Positions 1 to 8,801 of a stretch of DNA of 64,000 nucleotides are shown here, one piece after another. Within the stretch, counting starts at the first letter, position 1; every line of letters begins with the position of its first letter. Both the position numbers and the translations under genes were made by a program. The notes under the pieces are model-generated. The model was not told where the DNA came from. It worked only from the letters and a program-made list of their open reading frames with translations, and searched no databases. The stretch is taken from the NCBI RefSeq assembly GCF_014202215.1, contig NZ_JACHGB010000006.1, positions 354,826-418,825 of the forward strand. The letters run 5' to 3'. Source of the DNA: Quisquiliibacterium transsilvanicum (GTDB lineage: Bacteria > Pseudomonadota > Gammaproteobacteria > Burkholderiales > Burkholderiaceae_E).

Positions 1-1
1 C

Positions 2-1609
2 ACGCGGCTCAGCGACGAGGAGCTCGCGCGCTTCGCCGCGATGCGCTATCGCTTCCCCGGCGTGGAGATCCGTGCCCGGCTCTTCCGCACCTATCCGATG
101 GGCGAAACCGCCGCCCATGTGATCGGCTACATCGGGCGCATCTCGGTCGACGACAAGCGCCGCCTCGAGGAGAGCGAACGGCTCTCCGAGTACGCGGGCA
201 GCACGCACATGGGCAAGATCGGCGTCGAGGCCTCCTACGAGCGCCAGCTGCACGGCCGCGCCGGCTTCGAGGAGATCGAGGTATCCGCCGGCGGCCGCAC
301 GGTCCGCTCGCTGTCGCACACGCCGCCGGTGGCCGGCGCGAACCTGATCCTCTCGCTCGACATCCGCCTGCAGCAGCTGGCCGAAGAGTGGTTCGGCGAC
401 CGCCGCGGCGCGCTGGTGGCGATCGAGCCGCGCACCGGCGACGTGATCGCGATGGTGTCCAAGCCGGTGTTCGACCCCAACCTGTTCGTCGACGGCATCG
501 ACGTGGCGACCTGGCAGGCGCTGAACGAGGACCCGGACAACCCGCTGCTGAACCGCCCGCTGCGCGGCACCTACCCGCCGGGCTCCACCTACAAGCCCTT
601 CATGGCGCTGGCGGCGCTGACCACCGGCGCACGCACTCCCGAGTTCACGATCAGCGATCCCGGCTACTTCCTGCTCGGCAATCACCGCTTCCGGGACTCC
701 CGCCCCTCGGGCCACGGAACCGTGAACCTGCACAAGTCGATCGTCGTCTCCAGCGACACTTACTACTACAAGCTGGCCTACGAGATGGGCGTGGACGCGA
801 TCCACGATTTCATGGCGCCCTGGGGCTTCGGCCAGCTCACCGGGATCGACCTGGAACACGAGGCCACCGGGATCCTGCCGTCGTCGCAGTGGAAGCTCAA
901 GCGCTACAAGAAGAAGTGGCATCCGGGCGAGACGCCGTCGGTAGGCATCGGGCAGGGCTACAACGCCTTCACGATCCTGCAGCTCGCCCACGCAACGGCC
1001 ACCCTGGCCAACGACGGCGTGGTGATGCGGCCGCACGTCGTGCGCTCGATCGAGGACCCCGTCAGCCGCGAGCGCAACCTCACCGTGCGCGCGCCCAGCC
1101 GCAGCATCGGCCTCTCCCCGGAGCACCTGGCGCTGGTCAGGTCGGCGATGGTGGAGGTCAACCGGGTGGGCACCGGGCGGATCGCCTTCCGCGGCGCCGA
1201 GTACGTGGCCGCCGGCAAGACCGGCACCTCGCAGGTGATCGGCATCCGCCAGGGCGAGCGCTACGACGCCCGGCGGATCGCCGAGCGTCATCGCGACCAC
1301 TCGCTGTTCATGGCCTTCGCGCCCGCCGAGGCGCCGCGGCTCGCGCTGGCGATCATCGTCGAGAACGGCGGCTTCGGCGCGCAGGCGGCGGCGCCGATCG
1401 CCCGCAAGGTCTTCGACTACTACCTGCTCGGCAAGCTGCCCGGCGACCCGCCGGGAGCCGCCACGAGCGCCGCGAGCGCCGCGGCAACGGGTGCGAAGCC
1501 CGGCGCGGCCGCTGCCCAGCCCGAGGGCGAGAACGAACAGGATCTGCGCGACGTGCCGGAGCGCATCGGCCCCGAGCCGATCTCGCCGACGGAGGTCAAC
1601 CGCCAATGA
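2..1609 (+). CDS. mrdA: Penicillin-binding protein 2 (5' end outside window)
   Basis: This is the transpeptidase that cross-links peptidoglycan during cell elongation, anchored in the inner membrane and working with RodA. The reading frame is open from base 2, so the membrane anchor and first residues lie upstream of the window. The visible part runs from the PBP dimerisation region (TYPMGETAAHVIGYIGRIS) into the transpeptidase domain. The active-site motif STYK has its serine codon at 584, SSD follows near 750, and KTGT starts at 1217. The last 50 or so codons are a low-complexity Ala/Pro/Glu tail. The stop overlaps the rodA start by four bases (ATGA), so the two genes are probably translationally coupled. 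Confidence 0.95.
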   Translation, partial: TRLSDEELARFAAMRYRFPGVEIRARLFRTYPMGETAAHVIGYIGRISVDDKRRLEESERLSEYAGSTHMGKIGVEASYERQLHGRAGFEEIEVSAGGRTVRSLSHTPPVAGANLILSLDIRLQQLAEEWFGDRRGALVAIEPRTGDVIAMVSKPVFDPNLFVDGIDVATWQALNEDPDNPLLNRPLRGTYPPGSTYKPFMALAALTTGARTPEFTISDPGYFLLGNHRFRDSRPSGHGTVNLHKSIVVSSDTYYYKLAYEMGVDAIHDFMAPWGFGQLTGIDLEHEATGILPSSQWKLKRYKKKWHPGETPSVGIGQGYNAFTILQLAHATATLANDGVVMRPHVVRSIEDPVSRERNLTVRAPSRSIGLSPEHLALVRSAMVEVNRVGTGRIAFRGAEYVAAGKTGTSQVIGIRQGERYDARRIAERHRDHSLFMAFAPAEAPRLALAIIVENGGFGAQAAAPIARKVFDYYLLGKLPGDPPGAATSAASAAATGAKPGAAAAQPEGENEQDLRDVPERIGPEPISPTEVNRQ

Positions 1610-2715
1610 CGGACACACTGGACCTGCGCAAGCACCTGCGCGCCTGGCTGACGGCGTTCGATCCCACCCTGACCGCGGTCCTGGCAGTCATCTTCGGGCT
1701 GAGCCTGGTCGCAATGTATTCGGCCTCGCTCGGCTTCCCCGGCCGCTTCGAAGGCCATGCGCGCAACCTCGCCGTGGCCTTCGTGGTGATGTGGGTGGCG
1801 TCGAACGTGCCGCCCGGCTGGCTGATGCGCTCGGCGGTGCCGCTGTACCTGCTGGGAGTGCTGCTGCTGATCGGGGTGGCCCTGTTCGGCGACATCTCCA
1901 AGGGCGCGCGGCGCTGGCTGGACCTGGGCTTCACCCGGATCCAGCCCTCGGAAGTGCTGAAGATCGCCGCGCCGCTGATGCTGGCCTGGTACTTCGAACG
2001 GCGCGAGGGCGTGAAGCGCTGGTACGACTTCGCGATCGCCACCGCGCTGCTCGCCGTCCCCGTCGCGCTGATCCTGCGCCAGCCGGATCTCGGCACCTCG
2101 CTGCTGGTGCTGGCCGCGGGCGGCGCGGTGATCTTCCTCGCCGGGCTCAGCTGGAAGGTGATTGCATCGCTGCTGCTGGGGGCCGCAGCCGCCGCGCCGG
2201 TGCTGTGGACGCTGCTGCACGACTACCAGCGCCAGCGCGTGCTGACCCTCATCGACCCGACCAGCGACCCGCTGGGCAAGGGCTTCCACATCATCCAGTC
2301 GACGATCGCGGTGGGCTCCGGCGGGGTCTGGGGCAAGGGCTGGATGCAGGGCACGCAGACCCACCTGGAGTTCATCCCGGAGCGCACCACCGATTTCATC
2401 TTCGCCGTCTACTCCGAGGAGTTCGGGCTGGTGGGCAACGGCGTGCTGCTGGTGCTCTACCTGCTCCTGATTTCCCGCGGAATGGTGATCTCCGCGCAGG
2501 CTTCCACCGAGTTCTCGCGCCTGCTGGCCGGCTCGCTGACGCTGATCTTCTTCACCTACGCCTTCGTCAACATGGGAATGGTGTCCGGCATCCTCCCGGT
2601 GGTCGGCGTGCCGCTGCCGATGATGTCCTACGGCGGCACGGCGCAGGTCACGCTCGCGCTGGGCGCCGGCATGCTGATGAGCATTGCCAGGCATCGGCGG
2701 CTCGTGCAGACCTGA
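1606..2715 (+). CDS. rodA: Rod-shape SEDS glycosyltransferase RodA
   Basis: RodA polymerises peptidoglycan glycan strands in the elongasome as partner of PBP2. The 369-residue product is almost wholly hydrophobic, with about ten membrane segments, and carries SEDS landmarks such as RQPDLGTSL, KGWMQGTQTHLEFIPERTTDF and, near the C terminus, LPMMSYGGTAQV. The ATG at 1606 is chosen because it overlaps the mrdA stop and places the N terminus at the usual position before the first membrane segment. It ends the wall operon here. Confidence 0.95.
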   Translation: MTDTLDLRKHLRAWLTAFDPTLTAVLAVIFGLSLVAMYSASLGFPGRFEGHARNLAVAFVVMWVASNVPPGWLMRSAVPLYLLGVLLLIGVALFGDISKGARRWLDLGFTRIQPSEVLKIAAPLMLAWYFERREGVKRWYDFAIATALLAVPVALILRQPDLGTSLLVLAAGGAVIFLAGLSWKVIASLLLGAAAAAPVLWTLLHDYQRQRVLTLIDPTSDPLGKGFHIIQSTIAVGSGGVWGKGWMQGTQTHLEFIPERTTDFIFAVYSEEFGLVGNGVLLVLYLLLISRGMVISAQASTEFSRLLAGSLTLIFFTYAFVNMGMVSGILPVVGVPLPMMSYGGTAQVTLALGAGMLMSIARHRRLVQT

Positions 2716-2806
2716 CGACGCATCGATGACTGCGCCGGGGCCGGCCCCTTCGCGGGCCCATGTAAGCCGCTCCGCGGCGGCCCGACCGAGAACGCGCTGA
2801 TCACTA

Positions 2807-2848
2807 CCGCCGGCTGCAGCGGTCGCAAGAGCGACCGACGGCCGGCGG
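2807..2848. terminator. Hairpin downstream of rodA
   Basis: Outer arms CCGCCGGC (2807-2814) and GCCGGCGG (2841-2848) enclose inner arms GGTCGC and GCGACC around an AAGA loop. It can fold into a stable stem and lies 90 bases after the rodA stop. There is no T-tract on either strand, so it is not a textbook intrinsic terminator. Confidence 0.35.
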
Positions 2849-2954
2849 CTGCGATCCGCGCCTCTCGGGGAGTAGCTTCGGCGGTTCATCCGCCCGCGTC
2901 TTCGTCGTCAATCCGGGCCAACGCCCCGGCGAAGCGGCAGGCCTGCAGGCCTGC

Positions 2955-2987
2955 AAGCAAGACCGTCAGCAAGCACGGTCCTTGCTT
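2955..2987. promoter_or_regulatory. Inverted repeat upstream of the metal-efflux operon
   Basis: AAGCAAG (2955-2961) pairs with CTTGCTT (2981-2987), and ACCGT with ACGGT inside it, with one bulged base and an 8-base loop. It lies 49 bases before the first efflux gene. It could be a leader hairpin or part of an operator; it does not match a metal-responsive MerR dyad that I know. Confidence 0.3.
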
Positions 2988-3035
2988 CGGTGAGTCCGTG
3001 TGTGATTCGAACCTTCGAAACAACGGACTGCTTCC

Positions 3036-4361
3036 ATGCCAGTTTCTCTATCGCCCCCGGGACGGCCAGCCCGCCCCGTCGCGCACCGGTGGATGCGTGC
3101 CGCGTCCGCCTCGGTCCTGCTGCTGGCCCTTGCAGCGCCTGGCCGCGCGGAACAGCCCTCGCCGAACTCCGCCGCCGCGGCAGCGGCAGCCGGATCGGCG
3201 CGTCAGTACACGCTGACCGAGCTGATCGAGGGCGCCCGCGCGGGCAGCCCGGCGACGGCCACGAGCCGGGCGGGGGAAGACCTCGCAAGCGCCGGCATCC
3301 GGACCGCGCGCGCCCGGCCCAACCCGGAACTGTCCCTCGAGCCCGGGCGGCTGCGCGCCAGAGGCGGGGCCGACGGCGACGGCAGCAGCACGCTGCTGTC
3401 GGTCGGGCTGCCAATCGAGAACCCCTGGCTGCGGACTTCCCGGATACAGGCGGCGGAGTCTGCCGTGGATGTCGCACGCGCGCGCACCGAAGCAGTGCAG
3501 GCAGAGCTGATCGCCGCGATCCGCATCCGATTCTTCGAGATCGTCCGGCTCGAGGAGGCGGTCGCTGCCTTCCAGGAAGATCTGCAGCTGACCGAGCAGA
3601 TCCTCGAGAGGATCCGCCTGCAGGTGCGCACCGGCGAGGCGCCCCGCTTCGACCTGGTGCGTGCCGAAGGAGAGACCGCGGTCGCCCGCAAGAACCTCGA
3701 GAATGCGCAGATGCGGCGGCTCAGCGCGAAGGCCGACCTGCGCCGGCTCACAGGCCCCTGGGTCGCGCCGGAGTTCGAGATCCGGCTCGAGCCGGCGGAC
3801 CAGCGGCCTCTCGACGAGGAGGACTACCGCGGGTACGCGCAGGCGATCGAGCGCGCCAACCCGCAGATCGCGCTGGCCAGGGCCGAGCTCGAGCAGGCGC
3901 AGCGGCGGGTCGAGCGGGAACGCAACGCGGTGCTCCCGCAGGTCACGCTGCGCGCGTCTCAGGAACGCGATCCTTCGTTCACCCTGAACCGGATCGGCGC
4001 GCAGCTCACGCTGCCGCTGATCGACCGCCGGCAGGGGCCGATCGCCGAGGCGCAGGCTCAGGTCACCGTCGCACGGCGGGCGCTCGAGCAGCGCCGCCAC
4101 GAAGCCTCCGCCGAACTCGACGCCGCCTGGCGCGCCTACCGGGCCGCGCTGGTGCGCGTCGAGTCACTGGAGGGCGGAATCATCGAGGGTGCCCGCGCGA
4201 CGGTCGGCATCGCCGAGGCAGCGTATCGCTTCGGCGAGCGCGGAATCCTCGAGTTCCTCGACGCCCAGCGCCAGTTCCGCCTTGTTCGGAACGAACTGAT
4301 CTCCGCGCGCAACGAGCTGCAGCTCGCGCGCACCGACCTCGAACGCATTGTCGGCAGATGA
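3036..4361 (+). CDS. TolC-family outer-membrane factor of a heavy-metal efflux system (CzcC/CusC-like)
   Basis: This should be the outer-membrane channel of the tripartite pump encoded with the next two genes. The 441-residue product has the two-fold helical repeat of the outer-membrane efflux family: a first repeat from about residue 55 and a second from about 250, each rich in Glu/Gln/Arg helices. The C terminus (RFGERGILEFLDAQRQFRLV) is typical of CzcC relatives. A secretion signal (MRAASASVLLLALAAPGRA) begins at Met20, base 3093, which may be the true start; the ATG at 3036 gives a 19-residue Pro/Arg-rich extension. The stop is followed within four bases by the ATG of the membrane-fusion gene. 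Confidence 0.85.
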   Translation: MPVSLSPPGRPARPVAHRWMRAASASVLLLALAAPGRAEQPSPNSAAAAAAAGSARQYTLTELIEGARAGSPATATSRAGEDLASAGIRTARARPNPELSLEPGRLRARGGADGDGSSTLLSVGLPIENPWLRTSRIQAAESAVDVARARTEAVQAELIAAIRIRFFEIVRLEEAVAAFQEDLQLTEQILERIRLQVRTGEAPRFDLVRAEGETAVARKNLENAQMRRLSAKADLRRLTGPWVAPEFEIRLEPADQRPLDEEDYRGYAQAIERANPQIALARAELEQAQRRVERERNAVLPQVTLRASQERDPSFTLNRIGAQLTLPLIDRRQGPIAEAQAQVTVARRALEQRRHEASAELDAAWRAYRAALVRVESLEGGIIEGARATVGIAEAAYRFGERGILEFLDAQRQFRLVRNELISARNELQLARTDLERIVGR

Positions 4362-4365
4362 CAAC

Positions 4366-5523
4366 ATGACGATCCAAGGAATTCGCCCCCTGCTTCTGGC
4401 CGCCGCCCTGCTCGGCCTCACCGCCTGCGGCGAGCGTGCAGCGCCGCCGAGCGCCGCCTCTGCCGCCAGACCCGACCCGATGGAGATCGCGCTCGACGAC
4501 TCCACGCGGTCGCGCGTCAGCACCGCGGCGGTCGGCACCAGCACGGTCATGGAGACCGTCCGGATCGCCGGCCGCATCGAGGTCAACCAGTACCGCACCG
4601 CGCGGATCGGTGCGCCGATCACTGGACGCATCTCGCAGATCGACGCCGAGCTCGGCCAGCGCGTCCGCGCAGGCCAGGTGCTCGCCGAGATCAACAGCCC
4701 GGAGCTGGCCCAGGCCCAGCTCGCCTTCCTTCGCGCGAACTCGCAGCAGCAGCAGCTGACCAGGGCGGTCGAGCGGGCCCAGCTGCTGCTGGCCGCCGAC
4801 GTGATCGGCTCGGCGGAGCTGCAGCGCCGCCAGACCGAGCTCACGGTGTTCTCGGCCGAGAAGCGCGCGGTCTCCGACCAGCTGCGCGCGCTCGGCCTGT
4901 CCCGGGAGCGGATCCGGCGCCTCGAGGAAACCGGGCAGATCCAGCAGACCGCCTCGATCACCGCGACGCTCTCGGGCACGCTGATCGACCGCCAAGTGGC
5001 GCAGGGCCAGGTCGTCAGCCCCTCCGATGTGCTGTTCGTGGTGTCCGACCTCGGCTCGGTCTGGGCGGTGGCCGAGGTGCCCGAGCAGGACGCCCGCTTC
5101 GTGACGCGCGGGCAGAAGGTGCGGCTGGAGGTGCCCGCGCTGGACAACCAGCAGCTCGAAGCCAGTGTCCAGTACGTCGCCGACATCGTCGACCCGCAGA
5201 CGCGCACTGTGCGCGTGGGCGCGGTGCTGGAGAACCGCGACCAGCGCCTAAAGCCCTCGATGCTGATGACCATGCTGGTGCAGGGCAGGTCGTCGGAACG
5301 GCAGGTGGTTCCCTCGAGCGCGGTCGTGCGCGAGAACGACGTCGACCACGTGTTCGTGCTGGTGCGCGACGATGCGTTCCGGCTGACGCCGGTGACGCTC
5401 GAGCCGGAGCGCGACGGTGTGCGGCCGCTGGCGCGGCCGCTGCCCGAGGGGGCGCGCATCGCGATCGACGGCGCCTTCCACCTGAACAACGCCCGCATGC
5501 AGCGCGCGCTGGCCGGCAACTGA
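4366..5523 (+). CDS. RND membrane-fusion (periplasmic adaptor) lipoprotein, CzcB/CusB-like
   Basis: This is the adaptor that joins the inner-membrane pump to the outer-membrane channel. ATG 4366 is preferred over an in-frame TTG at 4348 because it starts directly at a lipoprotein signal (hydrophobic stretch, then LTAC with the lipidated Cys at residue 21). The order of HlyD-type parts is visible: a lipoyl half (GRISQIDAELGQRVRAGQVL), a helical hairpin at about residues 120-180, the second lipoyl half (TLSGTLIDRQVAQGQVV), and beta-barrel and membrane-proximal parts to the end. There is no His-rich N-terminal metal-binding extension as in some CzcB proteins. The gene lies 18 bases before the pump gene. 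Confidence 0.88.
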   Translation: MTIQGIRPLLLAAALLGLTACGERAAPPSAASAARPDPMEIALDDSTRSRVSTAAVGTSTVMETVRIAGRIEVNQYRTARIGAPITGRISQIDAELGQRVRAGQVLAEINSPELAQAQLAFLRANSQQQQLTRAVERAQLLLAADVIGSAELQRRQTELTVFSAEKRAVSDQLRALGLSRERIRRLEETGQIQQTASITATLSGTLIDRQVAQGQVVSPSDVLFVVSDLGSVWAVAEVPEQDARFVTRGQKVRLEVPALDNQQLEASVQYVADIVDPQTRTVRVGAVLENRDQRLKPSMLMTMLVQGRSSERQVVPSSAVVRENDVDHVFVLVRDDAFRLTPVTLEPERDGVRPLARPLPEGARIAIDGAFHLNNARMQRALAGN

Positions 5524-5541
5524 CGGAACGGAGCCTTCAAC

Positions 5542-8500
5542 ATGATCCGTTCCCTGATCGCGTGGGCGCTCAAGCAGCGCATCGTCGTTGCCGTCGTCGC
5601 GCTCGCCGTCGCCGCCTTCGGCGTGCTGGGCCTGCGCGGCCTGGCGGTGGACGCCTTCCCCGATGTCACCAACGTCCAGGTGCAGATCGGCACCGAATCT
5701 CCGGGCCGCGCTCCCGCGGAGGTCGAGCGCTTCGTCACCGTGCCGATCGAGAACGCGATGCGCGGCATGCCCGGCCTCGTGGAGATGCGCTCGCTCAACC
5801 GCAACGGACTGTCGCTGATCACGCTGGTGTTCACTGACGACACCGACGTCTACTTCGCCCGCCAGGTCGCGCTCGAGCGCCTGATCGAGGTCGCCGACCG
5901 CATGCCCGAGGGGGCGACGCCGGTGCTCGGCCCGGTCTCCAGCGGCCTCGGCGAGGTCTACCAGTACACCCTCGAGCATCCGTCCGACGGCGACCGGGAG
6001 CTGTCGGTGGACGAGCTGAAATCGCGGCGCGACCTCCAGGACTGGGTGGTCAGGCCGCTGCTGCGCTCGATCCCGGGGGTGGCCGAGGTCAACTCGCACG
6101 GCGGCTACGTCAGGCAGTACCAGGTGATCGCGAACCCCGAACGCCTGCGCCACTACGGCTTCACCATCCGGGACCTCTACGGGGCCCTGGCGCGCAACAA
6201 CGCCAACTCCTCCGGCGGCGCGCTGCCCGTCCGCGCCGAGCAGTACCTGATCCGCGGCGAGGGCCTGATCGCGAGCCTGGACGACATCCGCAACATCGTG
6301 CTCAAGGAAGTCAACGGCACGCCGGTCTACGTGCGCGACGTGGCCGAGGTGCGCTTCGGCCAGGAGGTGCGCCGCGGCGCCATCCTGCGCGACGGCGTCA
6401 CCGAATCCGTTGCCGGCATCGTTCAGATGCAGCGCGGCGGCAACGCGCGCGAGGTGGTGCAGCGGGTCAAGGCGCGCGTCGAGCAGATCAACGCGCAGAG
6501 CGAGATCCCCGGCGGGCTGCAGATCGTGCCCTTCTACGACCGCACCGACCTGGTCGATGCCGCGCTGCTGAACGTCTCCAAGGTGCTCGTCGAGGGAGTG
6601 GTGCTGGTGATCGCGGTGCTGTTCGTGTTCCTGGGCGACGTGCGCTCGAGCGTGATCGTCGTCGCGACGCTGCTGCTGACGCCGCTGATGACCTTCCTGG
6701 TGATGGGCCAGATCGGCCTGTCGGCGAACCTGATGTCGCTGGGCGGCCTGGCCATCGCGATCGGCCTGATGGTCGACGGCGCGGTGGTCGTCGTCGAGAA
6801 CGCGTATGCGCGCCTGGGCAAGGCGCGCACCAGCCTGGGATTGCGCAAGGAGCACTACATCCTCGAGGCGGCCAGCGAGGTCAGCAAGCCGGTGCTCTAC
6901 GGCGTGGGCATCATCATCCTGGTGTTCCTGCCGCTGCTGTCGCTGCAGGGCATGGAAGGCAGGATGTTCGCGCCGCTGGCGCTCACCATCGCGATCGCGC
7001 TGACGATCTCGCTGGTGCTCTCGTTCACGCTCACGCCGGCGCTGTCCTCGTTCCTGCTCAAGGGGGGCAAGGAGGAGGACACCTGGCTGCTGCGCAAGAT
7101 CAAGCACCCCTACCTGCGCGCGCTCGACTGGAGCCTGGGCAACGGACGCAAGGTGATCCTCGGCGCGCTCGGACTGATGGCCGCGGCGATCGCCTGCATC
7201 CCACTGCTGGGCACCGCCTTCATCCCGACGATGAAGGAAGGCTCGCTCACGCCGGTGATCGTGCGCGCGCCCAACATCTCGCTGGACGAGTCGCTGAAGC
7301 TCGAGCGCGAGGCGCTCGCCGCGATCGCCACCGTGCCCGGCGTGGCGCGGGTGGTCTCGCGCCTGGGCGGCGGCGAATCGTCCGCCGACCCCGGCCTGCC
7401 CCACGAGTCCGATCCCATCGCCACGCTGAAGCCGCGCGACCAATGGCCGGACGGGTGGACACAGGACGACATCGCCGACGCCATCCGCGAGAAGCTGCGG
7501 GTGCTGCCTGGCGTGGAGGTCGCCATCAGCCAGCCGATCGCGGCGCGCGTCGACGAGATGGTCTCCGGGGTGCGCTCGCAGGTGGCGATCAAGATCTTCG
7601 GCGACGACCTCGCGGTGCTGCGCGAGAAGGGCGACGCGATCGCCCGGGTCCTCTCCAGCCTGCAGGGCACGACCGACCTGCGCGTCGAGCGGGTCACCGG
7701 GCAGAACTACCTGACCGTGCAGATCGACCGCAGCGCGATCGCCCGATACGGCATCAACGTCGAGGACGTCAACGACCTGATCGAGTCCGCGGTGCGCGGC
7801 CGCGTCACCTCGACCGTGTTCGAGGGCGAGCGCCGCTACGACCTGTTCGTGCGCTACCCGGAGTCCAGCCGGAACAACGTCGAGGCGGTCTCCAGCCTGC
7901 TGCTGCGCTCGCCCGGCGGGGCGCTGGTGCCGCTGAACGACGTCGCCGAAATCCGGCTGGTCGACGGCCCGCCGCAGATCGCCCGCGAGGACGGCCGGCG
8001 CCGCCTGGTGATCGGCGCCAACGTGGTCGGACGCGACCTCGGCGGCTACGTGGCCGAGGCGCAGGCGCGCATCGCGAGCGACGTCCCGCTGCCCGAGGGC
8101 TACCGGCTCGAGTGGGGCGGCCAGTTCGAGAACATGGAGCGGGCGCTCGAGCGGCTGTCGGTGATCATCCCGATGACCATCGCGGCGATCTTCTTCCTGC
8201 TGTTCATGCTGTTCGACTCGGTGCGCCAGGCCGCGCTGATCATCACGGTGCTGCCGCTGGCCGCGATCGGCGGCGTTTTCGGGCTCCTGCTGTCCGGGGA
8301 ATATCTGTCCGTGCCGGCGGCGGTGGGCTTCATCAACCTCTGGGGGATCGCGGTGCTCAACGGCGTGGTGCTGATCAGCCAGATCCGCTCGCTGCTCGAT
8401 CAGGGTCACCCGCTGGCCGAAGCGATCCGCGAGGGCTGCGAGCACCGCTTCAGGCCCGTGATGATGACCGCTACGGTGGCGATGCTCGCGCTGATCCCGA

Positions 8501-8736
8501 TGCTGTTCTCGAGCGGCCCGGGCTCCGAGGTGACGCGGCCGCTGGCGGTGGTCGTCATCGGCGGCCTGATCACCTCGACCAGCCTTACCCTGCTGGTGCT
8601 GCCGGTGCTGTATTCGATGCTCGGAATGTCGAAGGAGTCCAGGCGACTGTCACGGATCGAGGCCGAAGAGCTCGAGCAGGCGAAGGCCCGGCGCGCCGCC
8701 GGTGCCGCGGGGCTTGCCGGCACGGGGGGCCGGTGA
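5542..8736 (+). CDS. Heavy-metal efflux RND permease (CzcA/CusA family)
   Basis: This 1064-residue inner-membrane proton/metal antiporter is the engine of the pump. It has the RND layout: a first membrane helix, a porter/docking domain, helices 2-6, a second periplasmic domain and helices 8-12. The family start (DAFPDVTNVQVQI) and the helix-4 motif (GLMVDGAVVVVEN, with the conserved Asp and Glu) are present. The porter region reads RVDEMVSGVRSQVAIKIFG, which resembles divalent-cation (Czc/Cnr-type) pumps more than CusA, whose Cu/Ag-binding methionines I do not see at this spot. Zn, Co, Ni or Cd is therefore more likely than Cu or Ag, but this rests on comparison by eye. Confidence 0.9.
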   Translation: MIRSLIAWALKQRIVVAVVALAVAAFGVLGLRGLAVDAFPDVTNVQVQIGTESPGRAPAEVERFVTVPIENAMRGMPGLVEMRSLNRNGLSLITLVFTDDTDVYFARQVALERLIEVADRMPEGATPVLGPVSSGLGEVYQYTLEHPSDGDRELSVDELKSRRDLQDWVVRPLLRSIPGVAEVNSHGGYVRQYQVIANPERLRHYGFTIRDLYGALARNNANSSGGALPVRAEQYLIRGEGLIASLDDIRNIVLKEVNGTPVYVRDVAEVRFGQEVRRGAILRDGVTESVAGIVQMQRGGNAREVVQRVKARVEQINAQSEIPGGLQIVPFYDRTDLVDAALLNVSKVLVEGVVLVIAVLFVFLGDVRSSVIVVATLLLTPLMTFLVMGQIGLSANLMSLGGLAIAIGLMVDGAVVVVENAYARLGKARTSLGLRKEHYILEAASEVSKPVLYGVGIIILVFLPLLSLQGMEGRMFAPLALTIAIALTISLVLSFTLTPALSSFLLKGGKEEDTWLLRKIKHPYLRALDWSLGNGRKVILGALGLMAAAIACIPLLGTAFIPTMKEGSLTPVIVRAPNISLDESLKLEREALAAIATVPGVARVVSRLGGGESSADPGLPHESDPIATLKPRDQWPDGWTQDDIADAIREKLRVLPGVEVAISQPIAARVDEMVSGVRSQVAIKIFGDDLAVLREKGDAIARVLSSLQGTTDLRVERVTGQNYLTVQIDRSAIARYGINVEDVNDLIESAVRGRVTSTVFEGERRYDLFVRYPESSRNNVEAVSSLLLRSPGGALVPLNDVAEIRLVDGPPQIAREDGRRRLVIGANVVGRDLGGYVAEAQARIASDVPLPEGYRLEWGGQFENMERALERLSVIIPMTIAAIFFLLFMLFDSVRQAALIITVLPLAAIGGVFGLLLSGEYLSVPAAVGFINLWGIAVLNGVVLISQIRSLLDQGHPLAEAIREGCEHRFRPVMMTATVAMLALIPMLFSSGPGSEVTRPLAVVVIGGLITSTSLTLLVLPVLYSMLGMSKESRRLSRIEAEELEQAKARRAAGAAGLAGTGGR

Positions 8737-8801
8737 AACGCCGGCCGGAGTCGAGGCGGTAGCATCGGGGGATCCGACGCCAAGGCGTCGCTTCCCCACG
8801 G

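Larger units (their letters stand above)
2716..3035. other. Intergenic region with two inverted repeats
   Basis: There is no convincing gene in these 320 bases between rodA and the metal-efflux operon. Two hairpin-forming inverted repeats are listed separately (2807-2848 and 2955-2987). A short direct repeat of GCAGGCCT sits just before the second one. No clear -35/-10 pair is visible for the downstream operon. Confidence 0.5.

Noticed and set aside
2981..3030. GGTTCGAATC on the minus strand, resembling a tRNA T-loop
   Set aside because: The flanking bases do not pair as a T stem, and no anticodon or acceptor stem can be folded around it.
5248..8445. Open frame of over 1000 codons on the minus strand opposite the metal pump
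   Set aside because: It is His/Asp/Arg-rich nonsense antisense to a clear RND gene; very high GC keeps such frames open. The same applies to the 1100-codon frames opposite and overlapping icmF.
8776..8789. Short hairpin GACGCC/GGCGTC after the metal pump operon
   Set aside because: The loop is only two bases and the stem short; no T-tract, so too weak to call a terminator.
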